A stretch of DNA of 64,000 nt from JAGGTJ01 sp964457545 (lineage in GTDB: Bacteria > Desulfobacterota > DSM-4660 > Desulfatiglandales > Desulfatiglandaceae), in contig CAYWEN010000013.1 in NCBI GenBank assembly GCA_964457545.1, positions 1-64,000 of the forward strand, written 5' to 3'. Positions 7,669 through 18,800 of the stretch are shown in pieces. A program made the position numbers and the translations under genes. Every line of letters starts with the position of its first letter. The first letter of the stretch is position 1. The notes beneath the pieces were generated by a model. The model did no database searches. It was not told where the DNA came from and saw only the letters and a program-made list of their open reading frames with translations.

Positions 7669-8807
7669 TCTGTATATTCCCTGTTGTTTTTTTGACCTAT
7701 GGAACAAAATATTTCATAGGAGACAGTTTTTGCCCATCTCGCAATATCATCCGCCGTTATACTCTCCCTGCCAAGAGAACCCATAAAGACTACCCTGTCT
7801 CCTGACCGAACTTCCGTGTCTGTCACATCACATATACAGGTATTCATACAGATACGTCCTATCAAAGGCACCCTGCATCCCCGTATAAGAACATATCCAT
7901 GTCCGGACATGCTGCGTGGAAGGCCATCGCCATATCCGGCAGAAAGTATCGCAATCCGGCTCTTTTTCCTGGTAACGTATGTAGCTCCGTAACTTATCGG
8001 GGTGCCGGCAGGAACATCTCTTACCTGAAGGACACGGCCATAAAACGACATTACCTGCATTAAAAAAACAGGCGCATTGAAATCAGGAGATGGTAGCCCA
8101 CCATACAGCATAATACCCGGCCTGACCATATCAAAATACAGGTTATGGTCAGTCATGATCCCGGCACTGTTGGCAAGGCTGTTTGAATGAAAATCCAAAC
8201 CAAGAGAATGTGCAATACAGAGAAAGCGCCTGAAAGTCACGAGCTGTTTTTCCGTATAGGTCCGAACAGAATCATCTGCCGAAGACAGATGCGACAAAAT
8301 ACCCTGGACACGTATGTTTCTTAAAGAAACAAGTGTCTTCAAAAAATCGCTGATCCTGTCGCAGGATATTCCAAGCCGGCCCATACCGGTATCCACCTTA
8401 AGAAAAACATGTACAGTCCTGTTTTGTCTTCTTCCCTCAACATCAAGATGCATTGCCATGTCAAGATCAAAAATCACCGGTACAAGGCCTGTTTCAACTG
8501 CCGGCAAAACATGCTCCGGCAATAACCCGCAAAGAACAACTATGGGCAATTCAATCCCGGCCTCTATCAAACTCATGGCCTCATCCATATAAGCTACTGC
8601 AAGACAGTTTGCACCAGCCCTTTCAAGTGCGTGCGCCACAGGCAAAAGTCCGTGCCCATATGCATCCGACTTGACAACCCCCATAATCCCGGTACCAGGG
8701 CCAATCAGCTCCCTTACCGCATTGAAGTTATGAACAAGGGCAGAAAGGTCTATCTTCACCCTGTTTGGATTGTGTTGTGTTCGCATTATATACTGGTCAG
8801 TTTCCAT
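7665..8807 (-). CDS. alr: Alanine racemase
   Basis: Alr is a PLP enzyme that makes D-alanine for peptidoglycan. The 380-residue product has the PLP-lysine motif VVKSDAYGHG and the second-domain motif ISYGATYV followed by AGYGDGLPR, with the catalytic Tyr. The usual CMD motif near the active site reads CMN here. The ATG at 8807 (METDQY) is preceded by GAGG; 44 upstream codons in the same frame are not family-like and were left out. It heads the minus-strand run with argS and is divergent to the phosphoethanolamine transferase gene. Confidence 0.95.
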   Translation of the reverse strand: METDQYIMRTQHNPNRVKIDLSALVHNFNAVRELIGPGTGIMGVVKSDAYGHGLLPVAHALERAGANCLAVAYMDEAMSLIEAGIELPIVVLCGLLPEHVLPAVETGLVPVIFDLDMAMHLDVEGRRQNRTVHVFLKVDTGMGRLGISCDRISDFLKTLVSLRNIRVQGILSHLSSADDSVRTYTEKQLVTFRRFLCIAHSLGLDFHSNSLANSAGIMTDHNLYFDMVRPGIMLYGGLPSPDFNAPVFLMQVMSFYGRVLQVRDVPAGTPISYGATYVTRKKSRIAILSAGYGDGLPRSMSGHGYVLIRGCRVPLIGRICMNTCICDVTDTEVRSGDRVVFMGSLGRESITADDIARWAKTVSYEIFCSIGQKNNREYTE

Positions 8808-9016
8808 CCATAAACGCCTCTTTCCGGAAGATCCGGTCCAACCTGCTTTTCCATTCAGTGTGACCAGACACCAAGACAGGGGCAAAAAACCGGGAATCTC
8901 CCTGCACCCGTTTTCGAAAACCGTTGTCCACAATATCAATATAGGTTATATTTTTCAAACGCTTCAGAAACAAGGCTGATTCAGGTCCGCCCATAAATGA
9001 AAAGGTCTGCTCAAAG

Positions 9017-10693
9017 ATGAAGATATTCAAATATACCTCAAGACAATGGGGCAATATAATAATAACGGTTTTGCTGCTCATGGTACCAAACATCATATTT
9101 GTCTTTGTCAGCAATCGAATGGACGGAATATTAAAACCGCTTTATTTTCTTCTCTGTTCACTTGCTCTTGTTATCCTTCCCTTTTTTGTCCTGTACCGAC
9201 ACATCAGGATTGTAGTGACATGTTACTCGGTGTTTGTTTTTCTTGTTCCTTTGGCCATCTTTTATACCGTGGTGTTTTCAACGCCAATTACTCCCAACAT
9301 GATTGCAACAATAATGGATACAAATTATCAGGAAAGTATCGAGTTTTTTTCCGGATGGCATGCAATTATAACAGTTTCCATGTTCTTTTCTTCTGGTATA
9401 TGTATCCTTCTTTTAAAACAGCCTGTACCAAAAATACAAAAAAACACGGCCAAACGTATCATTATTGCCTGCCTGATTATATGTCTTCCGGTTTTTGTTT
9501 TCAAAACTCCCCATAAAGGCAGGAAAGAATCTTTATGCAAGATAATCACACACCGTTTGACATGTATTTATCCATTTGGGCTTATAACGGCCATGTCTGT
9601 ATATATTGCCCAGGAAATTAAATATCAGCATATGTGCAAAAGATCCGAATCGTTCAGTTTCCATGCTGCAAGACCCATTGTCCACGGTAAAGAGGCCTAT
9701 GTGCTGGTTATAGGCGAATCTGCCCGTTACTGCAATTGGGGAATCAACGGATATTACAGAAACACAAGTCCCTGTCTTGAGCGCATTAAAAACCTGCTCA
9801 GTTTTACCAATGTCTCTACAGGAAGCATTCTTACTGATCCCTCTGTTCCAATGATTGTTACAAGGGGCACACCAAAAGACATATCAAGATGCTACACGGA
9901 AAAGGGTATAATCAGTGCCTTTGCCGAATGTGGATTTGCCACTTTCTGGATATCCAGTCAGGCATGCAAGGGGCTCCATGATCTGACAATTGCCAAATAT
10001 GCCAAAGAGGCCAACACCACGGTATTTATAAATCCTGTCAATGATTATTCAGATCTTTATAAGATCAGATATGACGAGGAACTGATCCCTGTTATAAGAA
10101 AGGCAATATACAGCAGGGAAAAAAAGCTGTTTATAGTCGTCCATACCATGGGAAGCCATGCCCGCTACAGTATGCGGTATCCAAAACAATTTGATGTCTT
10201 TAAACCTTCAGGCAAGGGCAAAAAAATGGATATAAGGAACCGTGAAAACAAAAGATTGCTTGTTAACAGTTATGATAACAGTATCATGTATACCGATTTT
10301 GTTCTGAACAGAATCATAAAAGAACTGAAATCAAGCGGCAGGATATCAGTTCTTATCTACCTTTCAGACCACGGCGAAAACCTGTTTGATAATGACAACA
10401 ATATGTCCTTACATTGGAATATAACACCTTACACATTGCATGTTCCTCTTTTTGTATGGGCATCTGATCTGTATATACAAATCCACCCCGACAAATGGAA
10501 AAACCTTAAAAGAAACATCAGAATGCCTGTTTGCAGCGCTGTAAATATCTTTCCCACGCTTCTCAATCTTGCAGACATAACCTGTAAAGGATGCAAAATG
10601 CAAAACAGCCTTGCATCATCTGCCTTTATGCCAAGAAAGAGATATTACCTTTCTATGGATGGCAAGGTCAAAAAGCTGGAATATCAATGGTAA
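9017..10693 (+). CDS. Phosphoethanolamine transferase, EptA/EptB-like
   Basis: The 558-residue inner-membrane protein has about five N-terminal TM helices (to about residue 205) and a periplasmic alkaline-phosphatase-fold domain. The nucleophile motif is GESARYCNWGINGY, with Ser at the position held by Thr in EptA and MCR proteins. Metal ligands are visible in SDHGEN and HTMGSH. The family moves phosphoethanolamine from phosphatidylethanolamine to lipid A, core sugars or other acceptors, which lowers surface negative charge. The acceptor cannot be told from sequence. It is the only plus-strand gene among envelope genes and starts without a strong ribosome site. Confidence 0.88.
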   Translation: MKIFKYTSRQWGNIIITVLLLMVPNIIFVFVSNRMDGILKPLYFLLCSLALVILPFFVLYRHIRIVVTCYSVFVFLVPLAIFYTVVFSTPITPNMIATIMDTNYQESIEFFSGWHAIITVSMFFSSGICILLLKQPVPKIQKNTAKRIIIACLIICLPVFVFKTPHKGRKESLCKIITHRLTCIYPFGLITAMSVYIAQEIKYQHMCKRSESFSFHAARPIVHGKEAYVLVIGESARYCNWGINGYYRNTSPCLERIKNLLSFTNVSTGSILTDPSVPMIVTRGTPKDISRCYTEKGIISAFAECGFATFWISSQACKGLHDLTIAKYAKEANTTVFINPVNDYSDLYKIRYDEELIPVIRKAIYSREKKLFIVVHTMGSHARYSMRYPKQFDVFKPSGKGKKMDIRNRENKRLLVNSYDNSIMYTDFVLNRIIKELKSSGRISVLIYLSDHGENLFDNDNNMSLHWNITPYTLHVPLFVWASDLYIQIHPDKWKNLKRNIRMPVCSAVNIFPTLLNLADITCKGCKMQNSLASSAFMPRKRYYLSMDGKVKKLEYQW

Positions 10694-10797
10694 GCAATCT
10701 CCATGCATAAACCATTTCTGCTAACCGCAGGAAATATTGATCTGCAGACAAAAACCAAACTGACAGGTATGTAAAGGAGAAATGCAAACAACAAAAT

Positions 10798-11553
10798 TCA
10801 CCTTTTTACAGCATGCAGGTTACTGCATACAAGCTCCTTGATTACAAGCCATACAAATATTGAGTTTGTAATACAATATCTTTTCCACATGCGTCCCGGC
10901 TCCTGCACCAATCGGTAAAACCACTCCATACCGCTTTTTTGTATCCATTCAGGGGCCCTCCTTGTAGCCCCTGCCACAACATCAAAGCTTCCACCCACCC
11001 CCATACAAAAAGGCACCTGCATAACAGGCATCCATTTATTGAGAAAACGTTCTTTCATAGGTGACGAAAAACCGACAAAAAGTATATCTGCTTTACTTTC
11101 TCTGATCATGTTGGCGATCCCGGATTCTTCTCCCTCATCAAAATAACCGTTTCTAAAACCTGCAATATTCAGATCCGGGTACCTTGCCTTGAAAACAGAG
11201 ACTGTTTTGACAACAATATCCTCACGCGCCCCGAAAAAGAACGGCCTGTATCCTTTTTGTGCAGAAATCTTTACCAGGTTCTGAAACAGATCTACGCCTG
11301 TAACACGATGTTTCAGGGGCGCTTTAAGCAATCTTGAGGCCCAGACAAGAGACATACCATCGGCATTGATAATATCAGAATCAGAAATAATGGAATGCAG
11401 ATCAGGGTTCATTACTGCCTTTACCAATTTTGCCGCATTCAGTGCCATATGCCGGCATGGTTTCCTGTTTTTTATACACTCTTCAATATATGCAAGGGTA
11501 TCCTCAAGGGTCAGGCAATCTACCGGACAACCCAACAAATCTATTCGAGACAT
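10798..11553 (-). CDS. WecG/TagA/CpsF family glycosyltransferase (GT26)
   Basis: The 251-residue product has the GT26 signature: ADGMSLVWASRLL, a Gly-rich PFFFGARED segment, and the VGFSSPMKERF...VGGSFDVVAG block with the family's conserved aspartates. These enzymes add N-acetylmannosamine, its uronic acid, or glucose to an undecaprenyl-linked sugar on the cytoplasmic membrane face, early in polysaccharide assembly. The ATG at 11553 has GGAGG nine bases upstream; two codons earlier is another ATG. It lies at the 3' end of a three-glycosyltransferase cluster. Confidence 0.92.
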   Translation of the reverse strand: MSRIDLLGCPVDCLTLEDTLAYIEECIKNRKPCRHMALNAAKLVKAVMNPDLHSIISDSDIINADGMSLVWASRLLKAPLKHRVTGVDLFQNLVKISAQKGYRPFFFGAREDIVVKTVSVFKARYPDLNIAGFRNGYFDEGEESGIANMIRESKADILFVGFSSPMKERFLNKWMPVMQVPFCMGVGGSFDVVAGATRRAPEWIQKSGMEWFYRLVQEPGRMWKRYCITNSIFVWLVIKELVCSNLHAVKR

Positions 11554-11729
11554 AAACAATACCCCTCCATAAAATCAGTTTTTATCGTAAAAACACACAT
11601 GGCAGTCAGGATATATTGAATACATCCATTACAATTTGGACAATAAAGGATTTCCTGCCCACATATTGACACAGCCTTTGAACAACAGGACAGGTTCAGC
11701 AAAAACCGGCCGTATTCCTTAAAATACAC
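11541..11729 (-). CDS. Small Cys-rich ORF inside the glycosyltransferase cluster
   Basis: A 62-codon frame fills almost the entire gap between the GT4 and GT26 genes. It starts with GTG 18 bases after the first and overlaps the start of the second. It has nine Cys, including YCPNCNGC, which suggests a small metal-binding protein. There is no ribosome site before the GTG and I know no matching family. It may be real and translationally coupled, or only a chance frame. Confidence 0.3.
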   Translation of the reverse strand: MYFKEYGRFLLNLSCCSKAVSICGQEILYCPNCNGCIQYILTAMCVFTIKTDFMEGYCLCLE

Positions 11730-11747
11730 ATAGCAAAACCGGTTTTT

Positions 11748-12785
11748 TCATGAATCTGTCAGCCCCGCAAGTCGCAAAAAACTGCTATATGAATCTTGCC
11801 AGTCTGATTCCCATAAGGCTCTGATCTCACCCACTTCCTCTGCCAACTGATCTCTTTTTTCGCAAAATTCCCTAATGGCCCTGAGAATATCCTTTTTATT
11901 ATTTCTGGTTAAAACCGCCCCTTTAAAAAACAGTCTCTCTGATGTGGAAGATTTTGAAACTATGAATGGCACAGATACCCCCAATGCCTCTACTGTCGCA
12001 GCTTGCTGTATCATCTTCCTTGTGCTTAAGGCAATCACCCCATAGGCATTTGACAGATAGTCTGTGTATTCCCTGTCCGAAACAAAACCCAGAAAATCAA
12101 TATTATTCACATCCTTATACTCCAGGTAAATATCCATCTTTTTTTTGTAGTCACCTGTTATTTTAAAGGTAATATCCGTCAAATCAGAGGCAAGGAAGCA
12201 CCTGATAGCACTCATGATCTCCTTTACCGGCTCATCCTTGTAATATGATAATATTACCAGGAAATATTTTTCCTCTGTGTCACGTGGACTGTTCCCGGTT
12301 TTTTTCACAAAGGGAAGTTTGTCAGGTAAAACAAAAAAAGAGATACCGGGATATCTTTGTCTCAGGTAATCTGCATATTCCATGTTGTGTACAATAACTA
12401 TCTTGGCAGCATGTAAAACCTGTCTATATCCCGGGACATATATCCATGGCCTTTCAAATGCCCTGTTATGTGCATCTATAACAAGATCTTTCCCAACGAC
12501 CTTGCAATACACAAGGCAAAGCATAGGACACAGGCTTGGTGGTGACTGGGCAAAAACAGTATCTGGTTTGTAACGAATTAAAAACAAAGATGTTTTAACT
12601 GCCTTGTACAGATAATCAACCCAAAAAAACAACTTCCACAAGATGCCGCGGCTGTTTATCAGGTTTTTTACAAAAAGGCACCTGATGCCCATTACATTGC
12701 TCAACACAGCAGTTCGTCGGCAATAGGCCATCCATGCCACAAACACTGCATTAAAGAACATATTTTTCTTCTTGTTTTCCGTCAT
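11748..12785 (-). CDS. Glycosyltransferase, GT4-like
   Basis: The 345-residue product has a GT-B layout: an N-terminal domain with DTVFAQSPPSLCPML and VIDAHNRAF, and a C-terminal domain with ITGDYKKK, NIDFLGFVSDREY and ALSTRKMIQQAATVEAL. The last block takes the place of the donor-binding EXE region of GT4 enzymes. The sugar is unknown. The ATG at 12785 overlaps the stop of the upstream GT2 gene as ATGA, so the two are translationally coupled and probably build the same glycan. Confidence 0.8.
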   Translation of the reverse strand: MTENKKKNMFFNAVFVAWMAYCRRTAVLSNVMGIRCLFVKNLINSRGILWKLFFWVDYLYKAVKTSLFLIRYKPDTVFAQSPPSLCPMLCLVYCKVVGKDLVIDAHNRAFERPWIYVPGYRQVLHAAKIVIVHNMEYADYLRQRYPGISFFVLPDKLPFVKKTGNSPRDTEEKYFLVILSYYKDEPVKEIMSAIRCFLASDLTDITFKITGDYKKKMDIYLEYKDVNNIDFLGFVSDREYTDYLSNAYGVIALSTRKMIQQAATVEALGVSVPFIVSKSSTSERLFFKGAVLTRNNKKDILRAIREFCEKRDQLAEEVGEIRALWESDWQDSYSSFLRLAGLTDS

Positions 12786-13720
12786 ATCCGTTTGCCAAAC
12801 AATTCCCATTTCAAAGCAGCAAGATGCATTCCGGCCTTTATAGAGGCCTGTTTTCTGACCTCGGCATCTGAATGCAAGGTCTTGATAACCGAGAAGAAAA
12901 ACCTGGTAATATCATAAAAAACCAGCAAGACATACCTGTACAAAAAGGCATATGGACGAGAATGATGTTTTTCAATAAAAAGATACGTGTTTTTCTGCTG
13001 CATTGCATACATGCCCGGGTTTTGCACTGTGCTTTTACCGTGATGATGAACAATCTTTATGGAGGGATCATAAAATATCCTGTAGCCTTTTTGCCTGAGT
13101 CTGTAAAACAGATCAGTGTCCTCGGCATAAACAAAAAAACGGCTGTCAAACATGCCTGATTCCAGAAAAACATCCCTTTTTACAAGAAAAAAGGCGCCTG
13201 ATGCAGCATCAATAAAATGCGGCCTGTCATACACTTCCTTATTATCATGTCTTATCATTTCGTGAAACAGTCTCAATCCCGGAAACAAATGAGCAGCTCC
13301 AAGCGCCTCCCCAAACCTGTTTGCAAGGCATGGAAAAGATCTTATAAAATCCTGCGTCCTGCCGGAAGGATAAACCAAACGCCCAAAAGCTGCTGCTGTT
13401 TTTTTATCACCAAGGGCATCAATCAATGGCTGAATACTCCCCTTCAACTCTGTGTCAGGATTGGCAAAAACAAGTATGTCTGCATCTGTTTGCATAACTG
13501 CCTGATTGTTTGCAGCAGCAAAGCCTTTGTTTTTTTTGTTCGCAAGAATCCTTACATCCGGATAATTCCTGCGGACAAAATCCACGGTATCATCAGCAGA
13601 GGCATTATCCACAAGAAATATCTCACAGATGTCATGAGGAACATATTTATGGATAGAGTCAATACATCGAGCCACAAATTTTCTTACATTCCAGCTTACA
13701 ATTATAAAGGCAAGTTCCAA
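12782..13720 (-). CDS. Glycosyltransferase family 2
   Basis: The 312-residue product is a GT-A inverting enzyme. It has the family start FIIVSWNVRKF, VDNASADDTV, the NKGFAAANNQA loop, and FANPDTEL with the DXD-type metal site, then FVYAEDTDLFYRLRQKG with the catalytic base region. It resembles rhamnosyl- or WcaE-type transferases for surface polysaccharides. The start is TTG at 13720 with GGAGG four bases before it. It opens the GT2-GT4-GT26 cluster. Confidence 0.92.
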   Translation of the reverse strand: MELAFIIVSWNVRKFVARCIDSIHKYVPHDICEIFLVDNASADDTVDFVRRNYPDVRILANKKNKGFAAANNQAVMQTDADILVFANPDTELKGSIQPLIDALGDKKTAAAFGRLVYPSGRTQDFIRSFPCLANRFGEALGAAHLFPGLRLFHEMIRHDNKEVYDRPHFIDAASGAFFLVKRDVFLESGMFDSRFFVYAEDTDLFYRLRQKGYRIFYDPSIKIVHHHGKSTVQNPGMYAMQQKNTYLFIEKHHSRPYAFLYRYVLLVFYDITRFFFSVIKTLHSDAEVRKQASIKAGMHLAALKWELFGKRI

Positions 13721-13971
13721 GATCCCTCCACCAACATACAGAAATTCAAACCGAGTATTTCAACGTTCTAATAAAAACAGTTCCTTTTATCTTAAGACAG
13801 GTTTTGACCGCAAAAAACACGCATGGCATACTCAAAGGCCAGAATACATTTTACAGTCAAAGACAATTTTGGAGACAATACAGTTTTCCAGATCCAAAAA
13901 TGGAACTGCCTGCGGGCCGGCACAAAAGGCAGTACAAGATCCGCGATGTTTTCAAACCCACCAATTCCTGA

Positions 13972-15837
13972 TCACAACCGTTTCAGATGGATCTGGAGCG
14001 CCATTATTGCCGCAGGAGTGATCCCGGATATCCTTGATGCCTGGCCAATGGTTGCAGGCCTTATCCTGTCAAGTTTTTCCACTGCCTCACGGGTAAGACC
14101 ATGAACCATGGAATAATCCATATCTTCAGGCAAAATCATCTTTTCCATCTGCTGTGTTTTTTTCACCTGCTGATCCTGGCGTTTTATATATCCCTCATAC
14201 TTTATCCTGGTTTCAACCTCGGCAGCCACCGCATCGTCTATATCAGACAACTCTCTGAAAAGGAGCTTTAAACTGTCAAACGATATTTCATGCCTCTTTA
14301 ACAGATCGCTGGCAGAAATTGGTTCTCTTACAGGTACGGTTCCCATGTGCTTCAGCCTTTCCTGCACAGAATCCCCGGGCCTGATCCTCATTTCTCCAAG
14401 CCTTGAAAGGAGATTTTCCACTGCCTCTTTTTTGCGGCAGAACTCCCTGTAAACACTATCATCCACAAGACCCAAACGGTAGCCTGTCTCTCTCAGGCGG
14501 AAATCCGCATTGTCTTCTCTGAGAAGCAGACGATACTCAGCCCGTGATGTAAACATACGGTATGGTTCCCTTGTTCCCTTTGTAACAAGATCATCTATCA
14601 TTACCCCTATATAAGCCTGGGATCTTGAAAGTATAAGGGGTCTTTCCCCCCTTATCTTCATCACTGCATTTATTCCGGCCATTAATCCCTGGGCAGCAGC
14701 CTCTTCATAACCTGAGGTGCCATTTATCTGCCCTGCATGAAAAAGACCGCTGATGAGCTTGGTTTCAAGAGAAGGCTTAAGGGATAAAGGGTCTATATAG
14801 TCATATTCAATTGCATACCCTGGCCTCATAATAACGGCATGCTCAAGTCCCGGAACAGACCTGACCATCCTGACCTGTATATCTATGGGCAGACTGGTAG
14901 CAAGGCCATTAGGATAAATCTCAATGGTATCCAATCCTTCCGGTTCAATAAATATCTGATGCCTTGGTCTTTCCGAAAATCTTACCACCTTGTCTTCTAT
15001 TGAAGGACAGTATCTTGCGCCTACTCCCTTTATTACTCCGCCGAAAAGCGGAGAACGATCAAGACCCTGGCGTATGATATCATGTGTTTTCTGATCTGTG
15101 TACGTAATATAGCAGGGACGTTGTGGAAGAGGTATATCTCTGGTAGAAAAAGAAAAGGGAACAGGGAGAGGATCCCCTTTTTGAACAACAAGCGAGTCAT
15201 AATCAATGGTAGTTCCGTCCAGCCTTGGGGTTGTTCCTGTTTTTAACCTCCCTACTTCAAAGCCCAGGTCCCTTAACTGCCCGGACAGATGCATACTGGA
15301 GGGGTCTCCCATACGCCCTGCCGGAAAATGGTCCAGTCCTATGTGGACAAGTCCTCTCATAAATGTGCCGGTAGTTATTATAACCGTTTTTGACAAAAAC
15401 TTTTCATGGATACCTGTTTCAACGCCAAATACAGTTCTGTCCTTAATCAACAGACGATCAACCATGGCCTGCCTGATATCAAGACAGGGCTGTTGTTCCA
15501 AAACGGATTTCATGTATTTCTGATACAAATACATGTCATTCTGGGACCTTGTTCCCTGGACAGCAAGCCCCTTTCGTGTATTCAGGCGTCGAAACTGGAT
15601 AGCTGTCTGATCAGCAGCAACAGCCATCTGTCCTCCAAGGGCATCAATCTCCTTGACAAGATGTCCCTTGGCCAATCCGCCAATAGCAGGATTGCAGCTC
15701 ATCTGTGCAATGTGATCCAGATTTATTGTAATAATCAGGGTTTGATGTCCCATCCTGGCACATGCAAGTGCTGCTTCACACCCCGCATGACCGGCACCAA
15801 CCACTATTACATCGTATTTTTTATCATAAGTTGCCAT
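13972..15837 (-). CDS. mnmG: tRNA U34 5-carboxymethylaminomethyl modification enzyme MnmG (GidA)
   Basis: MnmG works with MnmE to put carboxymethylaminomethyl groups on U34 of tRNAs that read two-codon boxes. The 621-residue product has the FAD dinucleotide motif VVGAGHAGCEAA at its N-terminus, the family signatures GLAKGHLVKEIDALGG and GTSGYEEAAAQGLMAG, and the C-terminal helical domain that meets MnmE. Length is standard. It lies 60 bases after the giant gene on the same strand; mnmE is not in the window. Confidence 0.97.
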   Translation of the reverse strand: MATYDKKYDVIVVGAGHAGCEAALACARMGHQTLIITINLDHIAQMSCNPAIGGLAKGHLVKEIDALGGQMAVAADQTAIQFRRLNTRKGLAVQGTRSQNDMYLYQKYMKSVLEQQPCLDIRQAMVDRLLIKDRTVFGVETGIHEKFLSKTVIITTGTFMRGLVHIGLDHFPAGRMGDPSSMHLSGQLRDLGFEVGRLKTGTTPRLDGTTIDYDSLVVQKGDPLPVPFSFSTRDIPLPQRPCYITYTDQKTHDIIRQGLDRSPLFGGVIKGVGARYCPSIEDKVVRFSERPRHQIFIEPEGLDTIEIYPNGLATSLPIDIQVRMVRSVPGLEHAVIMRPGYAIEYDYIDPLSLKPSLETKLISGLFHAGQINGTSGYEEAAAQGLMAGINAVMKIRGERPLILSRSQAYIGVMIDDLVTKGTREPYRMFTSRAEYRLLLREDNADFRLRETGYRLGLVDDSVYREFCRKKEAVENLLSRLGEMRIRPGDSVQERLKHMGTVPVREPISASDLLKRHEISFDSLKLLFRELSDIDDAVAAEVETRIKYEGYIKRQDQQVKKTQQMEKMILPEDMDYSMVHGLTREAVEKLDRIRPATIGQASRISGITPAAIMALQIHLKRL

Positions 15838-15897
15838 CTGTTATTTATACTTGCATGCAAAAAGATCAAAACCTGTCAACCCTGAAACACGGGGCTT

Positions 15898-18800
15898 TCA
15901 AACCGGGTCTTTCTGAAGCCGTTTTTCTTCCTCATCAAGTCTTTTTGCCACAAGAGTTTCAAATTCCTTTCCAAAAAACTGTCTGTTGTTTTTCAGATAC
16001 AACTTCAACACATTCCAATAATTATCCAATTCAGCAATATTCCCTATTTTTTTCAGAACATTTTCAATTTCATCAAGTTTTTCTTTTTTCAGTTCCTCTT
16101 TTCGCAAATTATAGAGGTCAAACAACCTGTGTCTTTGCTCCTCGGATATGCCTATTTCTGTCAGCTCATCACCAAGATGGGTTACCAGATTGTGAAGCTC
16201 CCTGAAATCTCTTATAAAAGCCATCCTGTTTTTGGCCTGATCGAGCATATCATCGGTTATCTTTACAAATTTTTCATGAAATATATCTGAAAGGGATTCT
16301 TCATAATCCTCTGTATTAAAAGGATATGCCTTAAGCTCCAGCAAACACTTGTGATAGTATTCCCTCAACTCGTTTACATCATCAATTTTCTCCATAGTAT
16401 CAAGCCTGCGGGATATATCCATGCTGTCTTTGAATGATACTGTAACAACATTATGATCCACATCCTTTCCCAAAACAACACCTTCCCTGTTGGTGAACAT
16501 AGAACCGGGATTCTGTCTTGCCTTCCAGATCCTCTTCATCGAAAGGTTGTTAAAGTAATCATTTACAGCCTCATACCGCTTTTCTATGTTCTGGCATAAT
16601 GGAATAAAATCAAGAAGCACAGGCGTATCATTAAAGATGTCCGACCCGATAAAAGATACAAGCAGCAATTTTATCTGATTCTTATAACTTAAATATTTAC
16701 TGACCTTTTCATATCCGAAAAGGCGTATCCTGTCTCCTGTCAATTTGCTCAAAAAATAATGCCTTGTTTCCCTGTCAACATCCTGCAGTGTTTTGTATAT
16801 CCTGGAGGCCTCAAAAAGTTCCCGTTCAAATGTTGTTATCCCTGTACTGGAAAACTGTCTTTTTTTATAAATAAATTTTATCGGTACCTTCATAATATAA
16901 TGAACAACGTCTGAAAACCCCACATGAATGATACCGCGCAAACAGAACAGTCTTTCTATTGCAGAAATCATTTCTCCGGCAAAAAGGGCTTCTTTCCTGC
17001 TTATCCTGTCTTTCCAGTTATCTCTTTCAAGAAATTCGACTGGTGTAACATCCTTGGGAAGTCCTGCCTTTTTAAAATGTTCAAGAGCATAATACAGATA
17101 TCCCTTACTGATAAAATTGTTGTTCATATGTTCTTCAAGGGTTATTTCTCCGTCGATGATACTGTCACAAACCTCCTTGGTCTTAAATATATGTCTTGCA
17201 AGATCCTCAAGAACCAGATCAGCCCTGATAGCCGACAGCATGATTAATGAAAAGACCAAAAAACAGTCAAGCAGATCCTTGTCTCCATGTTCAAGAACCG
17301 AACTTATGGCAAAGAAGGACATTTCTCCGCGGATAATATGATGTATAAGGCTGTGATACCTTACCATAAAAACAAGATATTCCGAACTCTGTTTATTCAG
17401 ACCATACTGTTCAGGGATTCTTTCTTTTTCAAGGAAAATTGCACCGGTTTCTCCCAGATCTGCAGGGTTAAGACAATCCTTGTACCTTTCTCTTAAATAT
17501 GGAAGCCTGCCGATATCCTGGAATACAAATGCCCGCAAAAGGGCATCAAATAACTGAGGATTGTTTTTTCTCAACCTTGCAGATATCTTTTCCAATTTAT
17601 CTATCTGAGGTTCACTTATACCCACCGTCCCTGTGGCCATTGGCCCAAATTCCCTTTTTGCCAGATTATGCATGTAATCGGCATCCTGAAAGCTTTCCCT
17701 GTCATGTGTAATAAGGGCCTGAAGTTTTCTCAAGGTGGAAAGGATATAGTTGATAACAGGGGATCTCATGTATACATGCCAGGAAAAATCAAGTCCCTGC
17801 AGGCCTCCCAGCTCAGGTATGATAAAATTGAGAAGATTTGGGGTGTAAATATGAAGATAGTTAAAGTCAGAATAAAAAGATTCGGGTCGAAAAAGCCGTT
17901 TTAAAAAATCCGCCCTTATACGTTCTCTCAACTTTGAGATTTTTTTAAACCATATACTTTCTCTTTTAAGTATCTTTGGAATTCTGTTTTCAGAACGACG
18001 ATAACTCTGGTAAAAACTGTCCAGATTCACAAACAGCTTTTCAAAGACCTTGAGACTGCTTTCTGATATATCTGAAACCAGATACTCTGACAGCTCATCA
18101 CACAGGCCTTCCAGACTTTCAATATCCCTGTCTATGTCGATATAACTGATCGCAAGGGCATTGGTTTCAGGTTCTAATGTCAGTTTAAAACCTGTTCCGG
18201 CAATAAACGTCATTCCATCTGCATATAACTGTTCTGTTATCTTTTCAATAAGTCCCATTTCCAGGTATGCAGTGTCTATTCTTTGCACTTCTTTTGAAAT
18301 TTTGGACAGATAATCTTTCATGTTATAGGACGGAACATCGGACATGATGGGATTAAAGTTTACAAGCCCGTTTCTGGCCGCATTTATTGCAAACCACAGG
18401 AACATGATTACATCCCTGCCCTCTATAATCTTGAACAGATGGCCGGTACCATGAAACTCGATATCAAGAAATTTCCGGTAAAATGTGGGAAGGGTAAGAG
18501 AGTCTGCTCCAAGGTATCTTTTTTCAAACATTTCTATAGAACTCAGGATGTTTATCACATTTTCTATATGGTACAGTTCATCCCTGTCATAATCTGCCAA
18601 TGACTCCTTTTCCCTTTTTCCTTTCAGCTCAAGATCGGCCCAATTATCCAGAAACTTGTAATTACTGGTCATCATCAGGATCTTTTTTACCACCTTGTTG
18701 TGAATTCCGCCCATAGAGCTGATTTCTTCCTCTATAAGCGTCTCTATCCCGGGAGATTTGTTAATTACTATCCTGACCGCAAACTCATACAGATCAAACA

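Noticed and set aside
13823..14104. 93-codon plus-strand frame
   Set aside because: It overlaps the mnmG C-terminus in antisense and has no homology.
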